NCBI RefSeq assembly: GCF_001677275.1 | Contig: NZ_CP016177.1 | Coordinates: forward strand, 682,001 to 746,000 | DNA from: Vibrio breoganii | Lineage (GTDB): Bacteria; Pseudomonadota; Gammaproteobacteria; Enterobacterales; Vibrionaceae | Length of the DNA: 64,000 nucleotides | Reading direction: 5' to 3' | Shown: positions 18,376 through 28,037 of the stretch, piece by piece | Position numbering within the stretch: position 1 is the first letter of the stretch | Layout: the number at the start of each line of letters is the position of its first letter | The notes under the pieces: generated by a model | Told to the model about the DNA's origin: nothing | The model's input: the letters and a program-made list of their open reading frames with translations, nothing else | The model's database searches: none | Program-made: the position numbers and the translations under genes

Positions 18376-19496
18376 TAGTTTGCCTTCGAAAGCATTTTTC
18401 TATGAGTTTGGATGGACATTAATATGCCAAAGCCTGCCATTAAGGTCACCATTGAGGTGCCGCCATAACTGATTAATGGCAAGGGTACGCCCACTACGGG
18501 CAAAATCCCGCTCACCATACCAATATTTACAAAGATGTAAACGAAGAAACTCAGTACCACGCTACCTGCCATCATTCGACCAAAGGCCGACTGGGCCTGA
18601 CTAGCGAGATACAAACCTCGACCAATAATGAAAAGATAGACAGTGAGCAAGAACATGACGCCAATCAGTCCCCACTCTTCGGCAATAACGGCAAAGATGA
18701 AGTCAGTATGGCGCTCCGGTAGGAACTCTAGTTGTGATTGGGTACCTTGCAGCCAACCTTTACCGGTTAAACCGCCAGAACCAATCGCAATCTTACTTTG
18801 GATAATGTGATAGCCCGCACCTAGGGGATCGGACTCTGGATCAAATAGGGTTCTAACGCGCACCTTTTGGTATTCACGCATCAAGAAAAACCACAGTATC
18901 GGCACGAACGCCCCCACCGCTAGAGCTGCCGAGAGGATGATATTCCAGCTAATTCCCGCTAGGAAAATCACGAAGATACCGGAAGCTGCGATCAAGATTG
19001 AGGTACCCAGATCGGGCTGTTTAGCGATCAATATTGTGGGTAACATAACCAAGATTAAGGAGGTTGCGAGAACCCTAAAGCTTGGCGGAAGAGGGCGGTT
19101 ACCTATGTATCTCGCGACCATGAGTGGTACAGCCAGTTTCATTAATTCAGAGGGTTGAAAGCGTACAAAGCCAAGATTAAGCCAGCGTTGAGCTCCTTTT
19201 GATGCCTCACCAAAGAAGAGCACTCCTAACAATAGGATGAGCCCTCCAGTGAACAGCAATGGAGCGAGTGTCTCATAGGTCCTTGGGGTGATTTGAGCCA
19301 TGATAACCATGACCCCTAGCGCTAATATCATGCGCATCATTTGACGTTCCATCATGGCGAGATTTTGGCCACTGGCGCTGTACATGATCACCAGAGAGCA
19401 CCCCATCAGGATCAGAACTCCAAAGATCAAAGGAAGGTCAAGGTGCATACGCTCAAACAGTGAGCGGTTTTTGCCTGTTTCAGGATCTAGTTTCAT
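18375..19496 (-). CDS. mrdB: peptidoglycan glycosyltransferase RodA
   Basis: SEDS-family glycosyltransferase of the rod complex, an inner-membrane protein of 373 residues with about ten transmembrane segments. Family signatures are GFVRFQPSELMKLAVPLM, KQPDLGTSIL, FLPERHTDFIFAVIAEEWG and VPLPLISYGGTSM. It overlaps mrdA by 4 bp and works with that PBP2 partner during cell elongation. Confidence 0.97.
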   Translation of the reverse strand: MKLDPETGKNRSLFERMHLDLPLIFGVLILMGCSLVIMYSASGQNLAMMERQMMRMILALGVMVIMAQITPRTYETLAPLLFTGGLILLLGVLFFGEASKGAQRWLNLGFVRFQPSELMKLAVPLMVARYIGNRPLPPSFRVLATSLILVMLPTILIAKQPDLGTSILIAASGIFVIFLAGISWNIILSAALAVGAFVPILWFFLMREYQKVRVRTLFDPESDPLGAGYHIIQSKIAIGSGGLTGKGWLQGTQSQLEFLPERHTDFIFAVIAEEWGLIGVMFLLTVYLFIIGRGLYLASQAQSAFGRMMAGSVVLSFFVYIFVNIGMVSGILPVVGVPLPLISYGGTSMVTLMAGFGILMSIQTHRKMLSKAN

Positions 19497-21394
19497 TCTT
19501 CAGGCTCGATATAGTCATAAGTTGGGTTTAACAAAATATGGTCAAAGATCTGTCTTGCCACTGGTGCACCATGAGTTGAACCGCCACCCGCATTCTCTAG
19601 AACTATGGTCAAAATTACCTGAGGATTATCGTATGGCGCGAATCCTGTGAACAGAGCGTGATCTCGCAAGTGTTCAGCTATCTCGTCAGCATCGTATTTT
19701 TCATCTTCCGCGAGTCCAAATACCTGTGCCGTTCCCGATTTACCGGCGCTCTTGTATTTCATGCCTGCAAATGCGCGGCGGGCAGTGCCTCGTTTACCAT
19801 GGTTAACCAAGTACATGCCGTGCTTGGCAATGGTCCAGAATTCCTTCTTCACTCCAGTGATGGGTGGATAAAGCTCTGGCTGTTTAAACTCTTCCACTGT
19901 GCCATTATGCTCAACGGGCTTGATGGTTGAGCGAAGGATCTGCGGTGCCATTACCTTGCCTTCATTGATCAATACCGAAGTAGCTTTAGCAATCTGCATT
20001 GGGGTTGCTGTCCAGTAACCTTGACCTATGCCGACAGGAATTGTGTCCCCTTGATACCAAGGTGCGTTATGTCTGGCACGCTTCCATTCACGTGTCGGCA
20101 TGTTGGCTTTGCTTTCTTCATAGATATCGATGCCAGTGTAGTCACCAAAACCAAACTCTTGCATCCATTTAGAAATACGGTCGATGCCCAAGTCATAAGC
20201 TATTTGATAGAAGAAGGTATCCACCGACTCTTCGATGGCTTTATTAATATCAACTTCACCATGCCCCCAACGTAACCAGTCTCTAAACGGTCGAGTTTTG
20301 GAATTTGGAATACGCCAATATCCAGGGTCGTTACGTGTTGTGGTCGGGGTAATCACCTTTTCCTGTAACGCGGCCACTGCAATGAAGGGTTTTACTGTCG
20401 ATGCAGGAGGGTAAATACCTAACGTGGCACGGTTTACCAGCGGGCGATTAATATCACTGAGTAGCGCTCTATAATCTTTGCCTGAAATGCCGTGAACAAA
20501 GGAGTTAGGGTCATAGCTAGGGCTAGATACCATAGCCAGCACCGCATCAGTATGAGGCTCAAGGATAACCGCGCTGCCTCGACGACCATCCAGAAGCTCG
20601 AACAAATAGCTTTGTAGCTTAATATCGATGTTCAGAACGATATCTTCACCCGGAGTAGGTGGTTCATATTTTAGGGTACGAATGACGCGGCCGCGGCTAT
20701 TGACTTCAACCTCTTGGTAGCCCGGTTTGCCATGCAAGAGATCTTCGTAGTACCGCTCGATGCCTAACTTACCAATATCATGTGTCGCTTGGTAATCCTG
20801 CACCTTATCTTCGCGGGTTAAGCGCTGTATATCGCGATCATTGATACGGGAAACATAGCCGAGAACGTGGGTCAGGATCTCTCCATAAGGATAGAAACGT
20901 TTTAGGGTAGCGTTGACTTCTACGCCTGGAAACTCATGCTGATGAACAGAGAAGATAGCGACCTGTTCTTCTGAAAGTTGCCCAAGTAGTGAGACTGATT
21001 TAAAACGTCTAGAACGCTTACGATCTCGCTGAAACCGCTCTACTTGCTCTTCCGAAATAGCGGGCAGCAGTTGCTGAAGGCTAGAAATCGTTTCATCAAG
21101 GTTGGTGACCTTTTCAGGGGTGATTTCTAGGGAAAATACGGGTCTATTCTCGGCTAAAACAATGCCATTTCTGTCGTAGATCAAGCCACGGTTGGGCGCG
21201 ATAGGTACGACTTTGATACGGTTATCGTTAGAGCGAGTTTGGTAGTCTTGAAACTGATTAACCTGAATATGGTACAGGTTAACGATAAGCAGACCGATGA
21301 GTACAAGGATGCCAATGAAGGCAACCAAAGCGCGGTTGCTAAAAAGACGAGTCTCGAGTTTATGGTCTCTAAAGTGAGAGCGCTTACGCATCAT
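19493..21394 (-). CDS. mrdA: penicillin-binding protein 2 (transpeptidase)
   Basis: Monofunctional class B PBP of cell elongation, 633 residues. An N-terminal membrane anchor (about 23-43), a pedestal domain and a transpeptidase domain are visible. Active-site motifs are STVK (serine nucleophile), the SxN region ESVD/SVDTFF and KSGTAQ. The gene starts 6 bp after rlmH and overlaps mrdB, forming the conserved rlmH-mrdA-mrdB-rlpA series. Confidence 0.97.
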   Translation of the reverse strand: MMRKRSHFRDHKLETRLFSNRALVAFIGILVLIGLLIVNLYHIQVNQFQDYQTRSNDNRIKVVPIAPNRGLIYDRNGIVLAENRPVFSLEITPEKVTNLDETISSLQQLLPAISEEQVERFQRDRKRSRRFKSVSLLGQLSEEQVAIFSVHQHEFPGVEVNATLKRFYPYGEILTHVLGYVSRINDRDIQRLTREDKVQDYQATHDIGKLGIERYYEDLLHGKPGYQEVEVNSRGRVIRTLKYEPPTPGEDIVLNIDIKLQSYLFELLDGRRGSAVILEPHTDAVLAMVSSPSYDPNSFVHGISGKDYRALLSDINRPLVNRATLGIYPPASTVKPFIAVAALQEKVITPTTTRNDPGYWRIPNSKTRPFRDWLRWGHGEVDINKAIEESVDTFFYQIAYDLGIDRISKWMQEFGFGDYTGIDIYEESKANMPTREWKRARHNAPWYQGDTIPVGIGQGYWTATPMQIAKATSVLINEGKVMAPQILRSTIKPVEHNGTVEEFKQPELYPPITGVKKEFWTIAKHGMYLVNHGKRGTARRAFAGMKYKSAGKSGTAQVFGLAEDEKYDADEIAEHLRDHALFTGFAPYDNPQVILTIVLENAGGGSTHGAPVARQIFDHILLNPTYDYIEPEE

Positions 21395-21400
21395 GCTCTG

Positions 21401-21871
21401 TTACTCACGATGGTACGGGTGGTTCGCGTTAACGCTCCAAGCTCGATAAAGACTCTCTGCCATTACTACGCGCACCAAAGGGTGAGGAAGAGTCAAAGGA
21501 GAGAGTGACCAGCTTTGTTCTGCTGCCGCTTTACAGGCTGGCGCTAAACCCTCTGGGCCACCAATTAAGATGGATACATCTCGAGCATCAAGTTTCCAGC
21601 GATCCAATTGTTTAGCCAGTTGTGGTGTATCCCAAGGCTTGCCTGGAATATCTAAGGTCACAATACGGTTTCCCTTAGGTACCGCAGCCAACATGGCTTC
21701 GCCTTCTTTTTGCAAGATGCGTGCAATATCGGCATTCTTGCCTCGTTTACCAGCAGTAATTTCAATGAGCTCTAGTGGCATATCGTTGGGAAAACGACGC
21801 TTGTACTCATTAAAGCCTTCTTCTACCCATTTTGGCATTTTAGTGCCAACGGCAACGAGTTGGATCTTCAC
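21401..21871 (-). CDS. rlmH: 23S rRNA (pseudouridine1915-N3) methyltransferase RlmH
   Basis: SPOUT-class methyltransferase acting on helix 69 of 23S rRNA in assembled ribosomes. The 156 residues match the family (155 in E. coli). The trefoil-knot SAM-binding loop [10 protein letters not shown] and C-terminal [18 protein letters not shown] are present. It lies 3 bp after rsfS. Confidence 0.97.
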   Translation of the reverse strand: MKIQLVAVGTKMPKWVEEGFNEYKRRFPNDMPLELIEITAGKRGKNADIARILQKEGEAMLAAVPKGNRIVTLDIPGKPWDTPQLAKQLDRWKLDARDVSILIGGPEGLAPACKAAAEQSWSLSPLTLPHPLVRVVMAESLYRAWSVNANHPYHRE

Positions 21872-21874
21872 TGA

Positions 21875-22192
21875 TTAACCCCAAAGTTTTTCTAGTTGGT
21901 AAAGCTCGCGATGTTCTTCTTGCATGACATGAACCATAGTAGAACCCATATCTACGACAACCCATTCACCTTCAAGTTCACCATCCATTCCTAGAGGCTC
22001 AATACCGATCTTTTTTGCTTCAATAGCAATATGATCAGCGATTGAAGATACGTGGCGCTTAGACGTGCCTGTGCAAACCAGCATGTAATCAGTCACGCTT
22101 GATTTACCCTGAACGTCCAATGTCACGATCTTTTGTGCTTTCATATCGTCAGCTTTATCAGCTAAAAAGTCTTTTAATGCTTCGCCTTGCAA
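21875..22192 (-). CDS. rsfS: ribosome silencing factor RsfS
   Basis: Binds L14 of the 50S subunit and blocks subunit joining when nutrients are short. I choose a TTG start at 22192 ([16 protein letters not shown]): an AAGGAG site lies 6 nt upstream, and the 105-residue product equals the usual length. The ATG at 22225 adds 11 residues with no such site. It is followed directly by rlmH. In most relatives nadD lies just upstream; here holA does. Confidence 0.93.
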   Translation of the reverse strand: MQGEALKDFLADKADDMKAQKIVTLDVQGKSSVTDYMLVCTGTSKRHVSSIADHIAIEAKKIGIEPLGMDGELEGEWVVVDMGSTMVHVMQEEHRELYQLEKLWG

Positions 22193-22247
22193 TGCCGGCT
22201 CCTTAATAAATTTGTTTAGGTTCAAAAAAGTATACCATGCGTCGCTG

Positions 22248-23258
22248 TTAAGCGTTTCTCGGCATGCTCATATCGAGTGTCAACTGGGTAAGTATTGGCC
22301 ATACACTGTTGTCGTAGTCGGTTTTCACGGTATGTTCTGCCTGAGCTAACGTACATACCATGCTATAGAGTGTTTTTGGCGTATGGCGGTTAAGGGCTGC
22401 TGTATAAAGCGGTCGCTTGTTGTTCCAAACGCGGTATTGGTCAAACACTTGTTGTAGGCTTTTGCTTGTGAGTTCTTGTTTGTAGCTCATCAAGGTATTC
22501 AGCTCTTTTTGCAGTGTTCGCAGTAAGATCACCGCTTCAACGCCTTCACCATGTAACTCACGCAGGATTCGCTGGCTACGTTTAGCCTTGCCTTCGAGCA
22601 TGGCATCAATCCAGTTAAACGCCGTAAAGTGGTTATGCCTGCTCAAGGCTGATTCTATACGAACTAGGGTAAGTACACCGTCAGGGTAGAGTAAACAAAG
22701 CTTCTCTAAACTCTGACTCAGCGCTAATAGGTTCCCTTCATGCCATTGAGCCAGCATTTGCACCGCCTCAGTATCAGGCTTGAGCCCTAATTGATGGCAA
22801 CGTTGAAGTACAAACTGAGGCAGTCGTTGAATATCGGGTGTGAGACAACTGACCCAAAGGCCATTGGAATTCAGCGCCTTAAACCACTTAGCGTTTTCTT
22901 GTGCTTTAGTGAGTTTACTTCCAGATACAATCAGAATGACATCAGGGTTGAGTACTTGATGAAGGTTAAGTAGTTCTTTGGTTATGGCTTGATTAGTGCC
23001 CGATTCAGGGAGTTCTAGTTGTAGAATTTTCTTCTCAGCAAATAGACTCATCGAATTACAGGCATCAAAGACCTCATTCCAGTCGGTTTGAGCTGTAATA
23101 GAAAAGCGAAACACCTCACTAAAGCCTTCTGATTTGGCTCTGTGCTCTATTTGGTCTCGAGATTCTTGAATGAGTAGGGGCTCACCACCAAACAGCAAAT
23201 ACACTGGGTGCAGTTGCCTTTGTAGTGTGTTGGCCAACTTGTCGGCAAAGATACGCAT
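22248..23258 (-). CDS. holA: DNA polymerase III subunit delta
   Basis: Delta subunit of the clamp loader, which opens the beta clamp. The 336 residues fit HolA (343 in E. coli). The N-terminus [35 protein letters not shown] is typical. The middle region [16 protein letters not shown] and the C-terminal collar domain are recognisable. It follows lptE by 9 bp and precedes rsfS by 55 bp; no nadD lies between them. Confidence 0.95.
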   Translation of the reverse strand: MRIFADKLANTLQRQLHPVYLLFGGEPLLIQESRDQIEHRAKSEGFSEVFRFSITAQTDWNEVFDACNSMSLFAEKKILQLELPESGTNQAITKELLNLHQVLNPDVILIVSGSKLTKAQENAKWFKALNSNGLWVSCLTPDIQRLPQFVLQRCHQLGLKPDTEAVQMLAQWHEGNLLALSQSLEKLCLLYPDGVLTLVRIESALSRHNHFTAFNWIDAMLEGKAKRSQRILRELHGEGVEAVILLRTLQKELNTLMSYKQELTSKSLQQVFDQYRVWNNKRPLYTAALNRHTPKTLYSMVCTLAQAEHTVKTDYDNSVWPILTQLTLDMSMPRNA

Positions 23259-23267
23259 GCTTAGTCT

Positions 23268-24086
23268 CTACTTAGCAACGTCAGATTCAGAGTTCACTGT
23301 TGTGTCTTCTTCTGTGTTAGTTGCTTCAGAGCTGTTTGCTTCAGACGTATCTTCTGAATCGGTTTCTACACTCGCGTCTGGATTCTCGGCTTCTGAGTTG
23401 CTGTCAGCTTCTGAAGTTGATGATGCAGGAGGCGCCGTTTGCAGCTCAACAGGAATTGTTGCCTGATCGTTTTTCTCGTATTCAGCCTGCAGACTAATCT
23501 GGTCGTCTTTTCTTTGAGAAGGGTCTTCAATCACGCCGTCTTCATTAACGAAGGTATCAAATGAGCCGTCATCGTTATCAAGGTCGGTGCGTAATCGCGC
23601 CAGCTGACGAATGATCTGTCTTGCGGCTTGCTTGCGCATCTCATCTTCAATCATGTCTCTTTCAACAGATTTTGCCAGTGCGGTTAACGGGTTATCGAGA
23701 TAACTGCGGTTAACTTGGGTGCTGAATGTTCGTGTACCCACATCTGGAACCACGACGCGGTAGCTTGCTCTTAGAGTCAGTTCTTTTTCCGCTGCACGAC
23801 TGTTTTGATATAGGGAAAGGGTGCGTTCGCTAATACTCTCGGTAAGCAGGTGAATATTGGTGATATTCGCCGCTGGAGTAACAAGCTGTATGCCATTTTG
23901 TCTTAGTTCCGTTTTGACCTCTCGAGTGAACTGAGCATAGTCATCGTAGCTGGTCAAAGACATGGAACTGACTTCTTCTGGCACCAAGTAGCTGCCGCGA
24001 AAATGAAAACCACAGCCGCTCAGTAATGAGGCAATAAGTAGAGCAATAGCTAGGCGTAAATGAGAAAGGCGTGCAATTTGCATCAA
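23268..24086 (-). CDS. lptE: LPS-assembly lipoprotein LptE with long acidic C-terminal tail
   Basis: Outer-membrane lipoprotein that plugs and helps fold the LptD channel for LPS insertion. A signal peptide ends in the lipobox LLSGC (Cys25), followed by GFHFRGSYLVPEEV. The LptE domain covers about 25-170. Residues about 170-272 form an extra tail extremely rich in Ser, Glu, Asp, Thr and Asn; E. coli LptE has only 193 residues. The tail is in frame and ends next to holA, so it is not a fusion artefact visible here. Its role is unknown. Confidence 0.93.
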   Translation of the reverse strand: MMQIARLSHLRLAIALLIASLLSGCGFHFRGSYLVPEEVSSMSLTSYDDYAQFTREVKTELRQNGIQLVTPAANITNIHLLTESISERTLSLYQNSRAAEKELTLRASYRVVVPDVGTRTFSTQVNRSYLDNPLTALAKSVERDMIEDEMRKQAARQIIRQLARLRTDLDNDDGSFDTFVNEDGVIEDPSQRKDDQISLQAEYEKNDQATIPVELQTAPPASSTSEADSNSEAENPDASVETDSEDTSEANSSEATNTEEDTTVNSESDVAK

Positions 24087-24163
24087 AAGAATACTCTCTT
24101 AAGGAAGTTCGGTTCTTATCGTGCTTCTCTGGAACAAGGCCGTTTGCGACAAAAAAGCAGGAT

Positions 24164-24202
24164 AAAAAACGAAAAGTGAGGGCTACATGATGTAACCCTC
24201 AG
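24164..24202 (-). terminator. hairpin between leuS and lptE
   Basis: Stem GAGGGCTACAT / ATGTAACCCTC (one wobble), followed on the minus strand by an interrupted T-run. It lies just after the leuS stop and before lptE, so it is likely a terminator or attenuator within the leuS-lptE series. Confidence 0.7.
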
Positions 24203-24215
24203 CTTTAAGCGTAGA

Positions 24216-26789
24216 TTAGTTTGCTACAATATTCAGTAGCTTACCTGGTACATAGATCACTTTACGCACAGTTTTATCTTCGATGAACTTAACGACGTTC
24301 ACATCGTTTAGACCCAGTTCTTCAACTTGCTCTTTCGATGCATCGGCAGCCACGGTTAGTTTTGCACGAAGTTTACCGTTTACTTGAACAACGATAGTTT
24401 TTTCGTCTTCAACTAGTGCTTTCTCATCAAACGTTGGCCATGTTGCCGAGTCTACGTTTGATTCACCTAATGCAATCCACATTTCGTAAGAGATGTGCGG
24501 AGTCATCGGGTAAAGCATACGAACTACCGCTTTTAGTGCCTCATCAAGGATCGCTCTGTCTTGAACTGATTCTTGAGGCGCTTTTGCTAGCTTGTTCATT
24601 AGTTCCATGATGGCAGCGATTGCAGTGTTGAACGTTTGGCGACGGCCAATATCGTCAGTCACTTTAGCAATGGTCTTGTGAACATCACGGCGTAGAGCTT
24701 TTTGGTCACCTGATAGTGCAGCAACATCAACAGATTCAGCAGCACCCTTAGATGAGTGTGCGTGAACCAGTTTCCAAACACGTTTCAAGAAGCGGTTTGC
24801 ACCTTCAACACCAGACTCTTGCCATTCAAGGGTCATATCGGCAGGAGAGGCAAACATCATGAACAGACGTACTGTATCAGCGCCGTACTTGTCGACCATC
24901 TCTTGCGGATCAATACCATTGTTCTTCGACTTAGACATCTTGATCATGCCTGAGTGTTCTACGTTACGACCTTGAGTGTCTACCGCGTTCTCGATGCGAC
25001 CTTTACCATCACGCTCAACGGTTACATCCGTTGGTGCGATCCATTCTTTAGTGCCTTTCTCGTTGGTGTGGTAGAAGGCGTCAGCCAGAACCATACCTTG
25101 ACAAAGAAGCTGCTTGAACGGCTCGTCAGAGGTCACGTAGCCTGCATCACGAAGCAATTTGTGGAAGAAGCGAGAGTACAGTAGGTGCATACATGCGTGC
25201 TCGATACCACCCACGTACTGGTCTACAGGTAGCCAGTAGTTTGCTTTTTCTGGATCTAGGATATCGTCCGCTTGTGGTGAACAGTAGCGTGCGTAGTACC
25301 AAGATGACTCCATAAAGGTATCAAAGGTATCTGTTTCACGAAGTGCTGGCTCACCGTTGAATGTGGTTTTTGCCCACTCTTTATCAGCTTTGATAGGGCT
25401 CGTTACGCCATCCATCACTACGTCTTCAGGTAAAATCACTGGTAGCTGGTCAGCAGGTACCGGATGAACTTCACCGTCTTCCGTCGTTACCATAGGGATT
25501 GGAGCACCCCAGTAACGCTGACGAGATACACCCCAGTCACGTAGACGGAAGTTTACTGTCTTAGTGCCTTTGCCTTCTGCTTCCAGTTTTGCTGCGATAG
25601 CATCAAAGGCTGCTTGGAACTCAAGGCCATCAAATTCGCCTGAATCAAACAGTACACCCTTCTCAGTGTATGCAACCTCTGAGATATCTAGCTCAGCGTC
25701 ATCAGTTGGCTTGATTACTGGCACTATGTCTAGGCCGTATTTAGTCGCAAATTCGTAGTCACGTTGATCGTGAGCAGGAACTGCCATAACAGCGCCTGTG
25801 CCGTAATCCATCAATACGAAGTTAGCAACAAATACAGGTACTTCACGGCCGTTCAATGGGTGAATTGCGGTAAGGCCAGTCGCCATACCTTTCTTCTCCA
25901 TTGTTGCAAGCTCAGCTTCAGCAACCTTGTTGTTTTTGCACTCTTCGATGAACGCAGCAAGCTCAGGGTTATTCTCTGCAGCGATTGCTGCTAGAGGGTG
26001 ACCTGCAGCAATACCCACGTAAGTCACACCCATTAGGGTATCTGGACGCGTGGTGTAAACTTCTAGGTCTTGTTGACCATTAACTTCAAACTTTAGCTCA
26101 ACGCCTTCAGAGCGACCGATCCAGTTGCGCTGCATGGTCTTAACCATTTCAGGCCAGCCATCGAGGTTATCTAGGTCATCTAGAAGCTCTTGAGCGTATT
26201 CAGTGATCTTAATGAACCACTGTGGGATCTCTTTTTGCTCTACTGGAGTATCACAACGCCAGCAGCAGCCATCTTCAACCTGCTCGTTTGCAAGAACAGT
26301 TTGGTCGTTTGGACACCAGTTAACCGAAGAGGTTTTCTTGTAAACCAAGCCTTTTTCATAAAGCTTAGTGAAGAAGCCTTGCTCCCAACGGTAGTACTCT
26401 GGAGTACAAGTCGCGAACTCGCGGTTCCAGTCGTAACCAAAGCCAAGAAGCTTAAGCTGGTTCTTCATGTACTCGATATTTTCGTATGTCCAAGGAGCCG
26501 GTGCAGTATTGTTCTTAACTGCAGCGTTCTCTGCTGGCAGGCCAAAAGCATCCCAACCAATAGGTTGCATCACGTTTTTGCCTTGCAGGCGCTGGAAGCG
26601 AGATACTACGTCACCAATGGTGTAGTTACGTACGTGGCCCATGTGTAGACGACCACTTGGGTACGGAAACATAGAAAGACAGTAGAATTTTTCTTTGTTT
26701 GGGTCTTCACTTACAACAAAGGTTTCATTGTTGTCCCAGTGCTGTTGAACTTTTTGTTCAATATCTTGCGGGTTGTATTGTTCTTGCAT
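24216..26789 (-). CDS. leuS: leucyl-tRNA synthetase
   Basis: Class I aminoacyl-tRNA synthetase, 857 residues. The HIGH-type motif is [11 protein letters not shown] and the KMSKS motif is KMSKSKN. The CP1 editing domain (about 220-410) contains [13 protein letters not shown] and a zinc-binding ribbon with [13 protein letters not shown]. It charges tRNA-Leu, several copies of which lie at 35.5-37.4 kb. It is the first gene of the conserved leuS-lptE-holA series and divergent from the zinc-ribbon gene. Confidence 0.98.
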   Translation of the reverse strand: MQEQYNPQDIEQKVQQHWDNNETFVVSEDPNKEKFYCLSMFPYPSGRLHMGHVRNYTIGDVVSRFQRLQGKNVMQPIGWDAFGLPAENAAVKNNTAPAPWTYENIEYMKNQLKLLGFGYDWNREFATCTPEYYRWEQGFFTKLYEKGLVYKKTSSVNWCPNDQTVLANEQVEDGCCWRCDTPVEQKEIPQWFIKITEYAQELLDDLDNLDGWPEMVKTMQRNWIGRSEGVELKFEVNGQQDLEVYTTRPDTLMGVTYVGIAAGHPLAAIAAENNPELAAFIEECKNNKVAEAELATMEKKGMATGLTAIHPLNGREVPVFVANFVLMDYGTGAVMAVPAHDQRDYEFATKYGLDIVPVIKPTDDAELDISEVAYTEKGVLFDSGEFDGLEFQAAFDAIAAKLEAEGKGTKTVNFRLRDWGVSRQRYWGAPIPMVTTEDGEVHPVPADQLPVILPEDVVMDGVTSPIKADKEWAKTTFNGEPALRETDTFDTFMESSWYYARYCSPQADDILDPEKANYWLPVDQYVGGIEHACMHLLYSRFFHKLLRDAGYVTSDEPFKQLLCQGMVLADAFYHTNEKGTKEWIAPTDVTVERDGKGRIENAVDTQGRNVEHSGMIKMSKSKNNGIDPQEMVDKYGADTVRLFMMFASPADMTLEWQESGVEGANRFLKRVWKLVHAHSSKGAAESVDVAALSGDQKALRRDVHKTIAKVTDDIGRRQTFNTAIAAIMELMNKLAKAPQESVQDRAILDEALKAVVRMLYPMTPHISYEMWIALGESNVDSATWPTFDEKALVEDEKTIVVQVNGKLRAKLTVAADASKEQVEELGLNDVNVVKFIEDKTVRKVIYVPGKLLNIVAN

Positions 26790-26933
26790 CGACGCTATCC
26801 ATTTTCTTGGAAACTGTGAGAACGATTAAATCAGTTCGTTTTAGATCAGCATAGAATACCTAAAGGAGCTAAAAGCAACAACCACAAAGCAAGCTTTAAG
26901 CAATGTTAATTGCCATTAGGCAAAGGAGGGCAT

Positions 26934-27404
26934 ATGCCAAAACGTCAGGCGGGTTATGATGAGCTGTTATCCGATGTAGTAGAAACCTTAAAACACAGCC
27001 CAGATGAAATAAATAATGTGATTGCTAATTCAGAGAAGGTGGTTGAGGCTGCCAATGACATGACCAAAGACGAATTAGCCTTAGTTTCGGCGTATGTTAA
27101 GTCGGATCTGCAAGAATTTGCTAATAACTTTGAAGAGAGCAAGTCGGGGCCTTTTTACCTCATGATTGCAAATACGGTGTGGCAATCGCTATTGGATATT
27201 ACCGATAAAACAAAAGTCGAATGGGTTGAATTTTTTCAAGATCTTGAGCACCAAGGGGTGTATAAGTCCGGCGAGATTATCGGCTTGGGTGTACTAATCT
27301 GCGAAAAATGTGGCCACCGAACTCAATATAATCACGCCACCGAGATTCAGGCGTGCCCTCAATGTGGGCATGATGAGTTTTCTAGGCAGCCACTAAAACC
27401 TTAG
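26934..27404 (+). CDS. zinc ribbon-containing protein (YbeL-like, DUF1451)
   Basis: 156-residue cytoplasmic protein. The N-terminal part is helical and acidic. The C-terminus carries a zinc ribbon of two CxxC pairs, CEKC and CPQC, in ICEKCGHRTQYNHATEIQ and ACPQCGHDEF. The family resembles E. coli YbeL, which also lies next to leuS. The start is ATG 26934 because AAAGGAGGG precedes it; the earlier frame start at 26910 would overlap that site. Function unknown. Confidence 0.85.
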   Translation: MPKRQAGYDELLSDVVETLKHSPDEINNVIANSEKVVEAANDMTKDELALVSAYVKSDLQEFANNFEESKSGPFYLMIANTVWQSLLDITDKTKVEWVEFFQDLEHQGVYKSGEIIGLGVLICEKCGHRTQYNHATEIQACPQCGHDEFSRQPLKP

Positions 27405-27415
27405 GATTCAAGACC

Positions 27416-27970
27416 CTAGTAATCTTGATCTAAGGTTACGTTCCAATTGGACTGCAGATCATTAGCTGTGATCTCTTCTGCGATGTCTTCACGAGTCGCA
27501 GTCGGAGCCCAAGTTAACCCGTAATAGAGTTGATGAGTACCGTAATCGTCCTCAATGGAACCCCTTAATAAGAAGGGCGCCACCAAAACGGTATTTGGCT
27601 TTATGTTGACGCTTTGAGAAACCTTGCGTGTGATATGTTTTTTGCCATTTTTAAACTGTGTTCTGCGATGAGGGTAGCAACGTATTTCGGTAAGAAGTTG
27701 ATAGCCAGTAGGCATATCATCAATGTAAAGATACCCTTCAAGGTCGCCATTATCGTTTCTTTTTCCGTTCGTTAGATACCCAGATTTATATTGGTCACCA
27801 AATTTCAGGTCAAATCGTCGGCAAGTGAATTTGTTCACACCGTCATAAGAGATGGAAAATGGTATAGCGACAGCGCCCATAGTATTCGAACTGTCTTGAG
27901 TATTTCCGGCACAACCACTTGTTGTTAGAAGTAAGATAGAAATAGGAAGAAGAGAGAAGTGTTCTTTCAT
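27416..27970 (-). CDS. predicted lipoprotein, function unknown
   Basis: 184 residues with a signal peptide ending TTSGC (lipobox, Cys20). The mature part looks beta-rich (FTCRRFDLKFGDQYKSGYL, GYLYIDDMPTGYQLL). I recognise no family. It is convergent with the zinc-ribbon gene (11 bp apart) and lies 67 bp upstream of lnt in the same orientation. Confidence 0.6.
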   Translation of the reverse strand: MKEHFSLLPISILLLTTSGCAGNTQDSSNTMGAVAIPFSISYDGVNKFTCRRFDLKFGDQYKSGYLTNGKRNDNGDLEGYLYIDDMPTGYQLLTEIRCYPHRRTQFKNGKKHITRKVSQSVNIKPNTVLVAPFLLRGSIEDDYGTHQLYYGLTWAPTATREDIAEEITANDLQSNWNVTLDQDY

Positions 27971-28037
27971 TGCAAACCCTTGCTAGTTGATCTCTTTTCA
28001 AGCTAGCAAAGGCTTACCGTATTGAGTTTAGTGCTAA

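Noticed and set aside
26190..26648. 152-codon plus-strand reading frame opposite leuS
   Set aside because: The minus-strand frame is an unambiguous leucyl-tRNA synthetase; the antisense frame has no start site or family resemblance.
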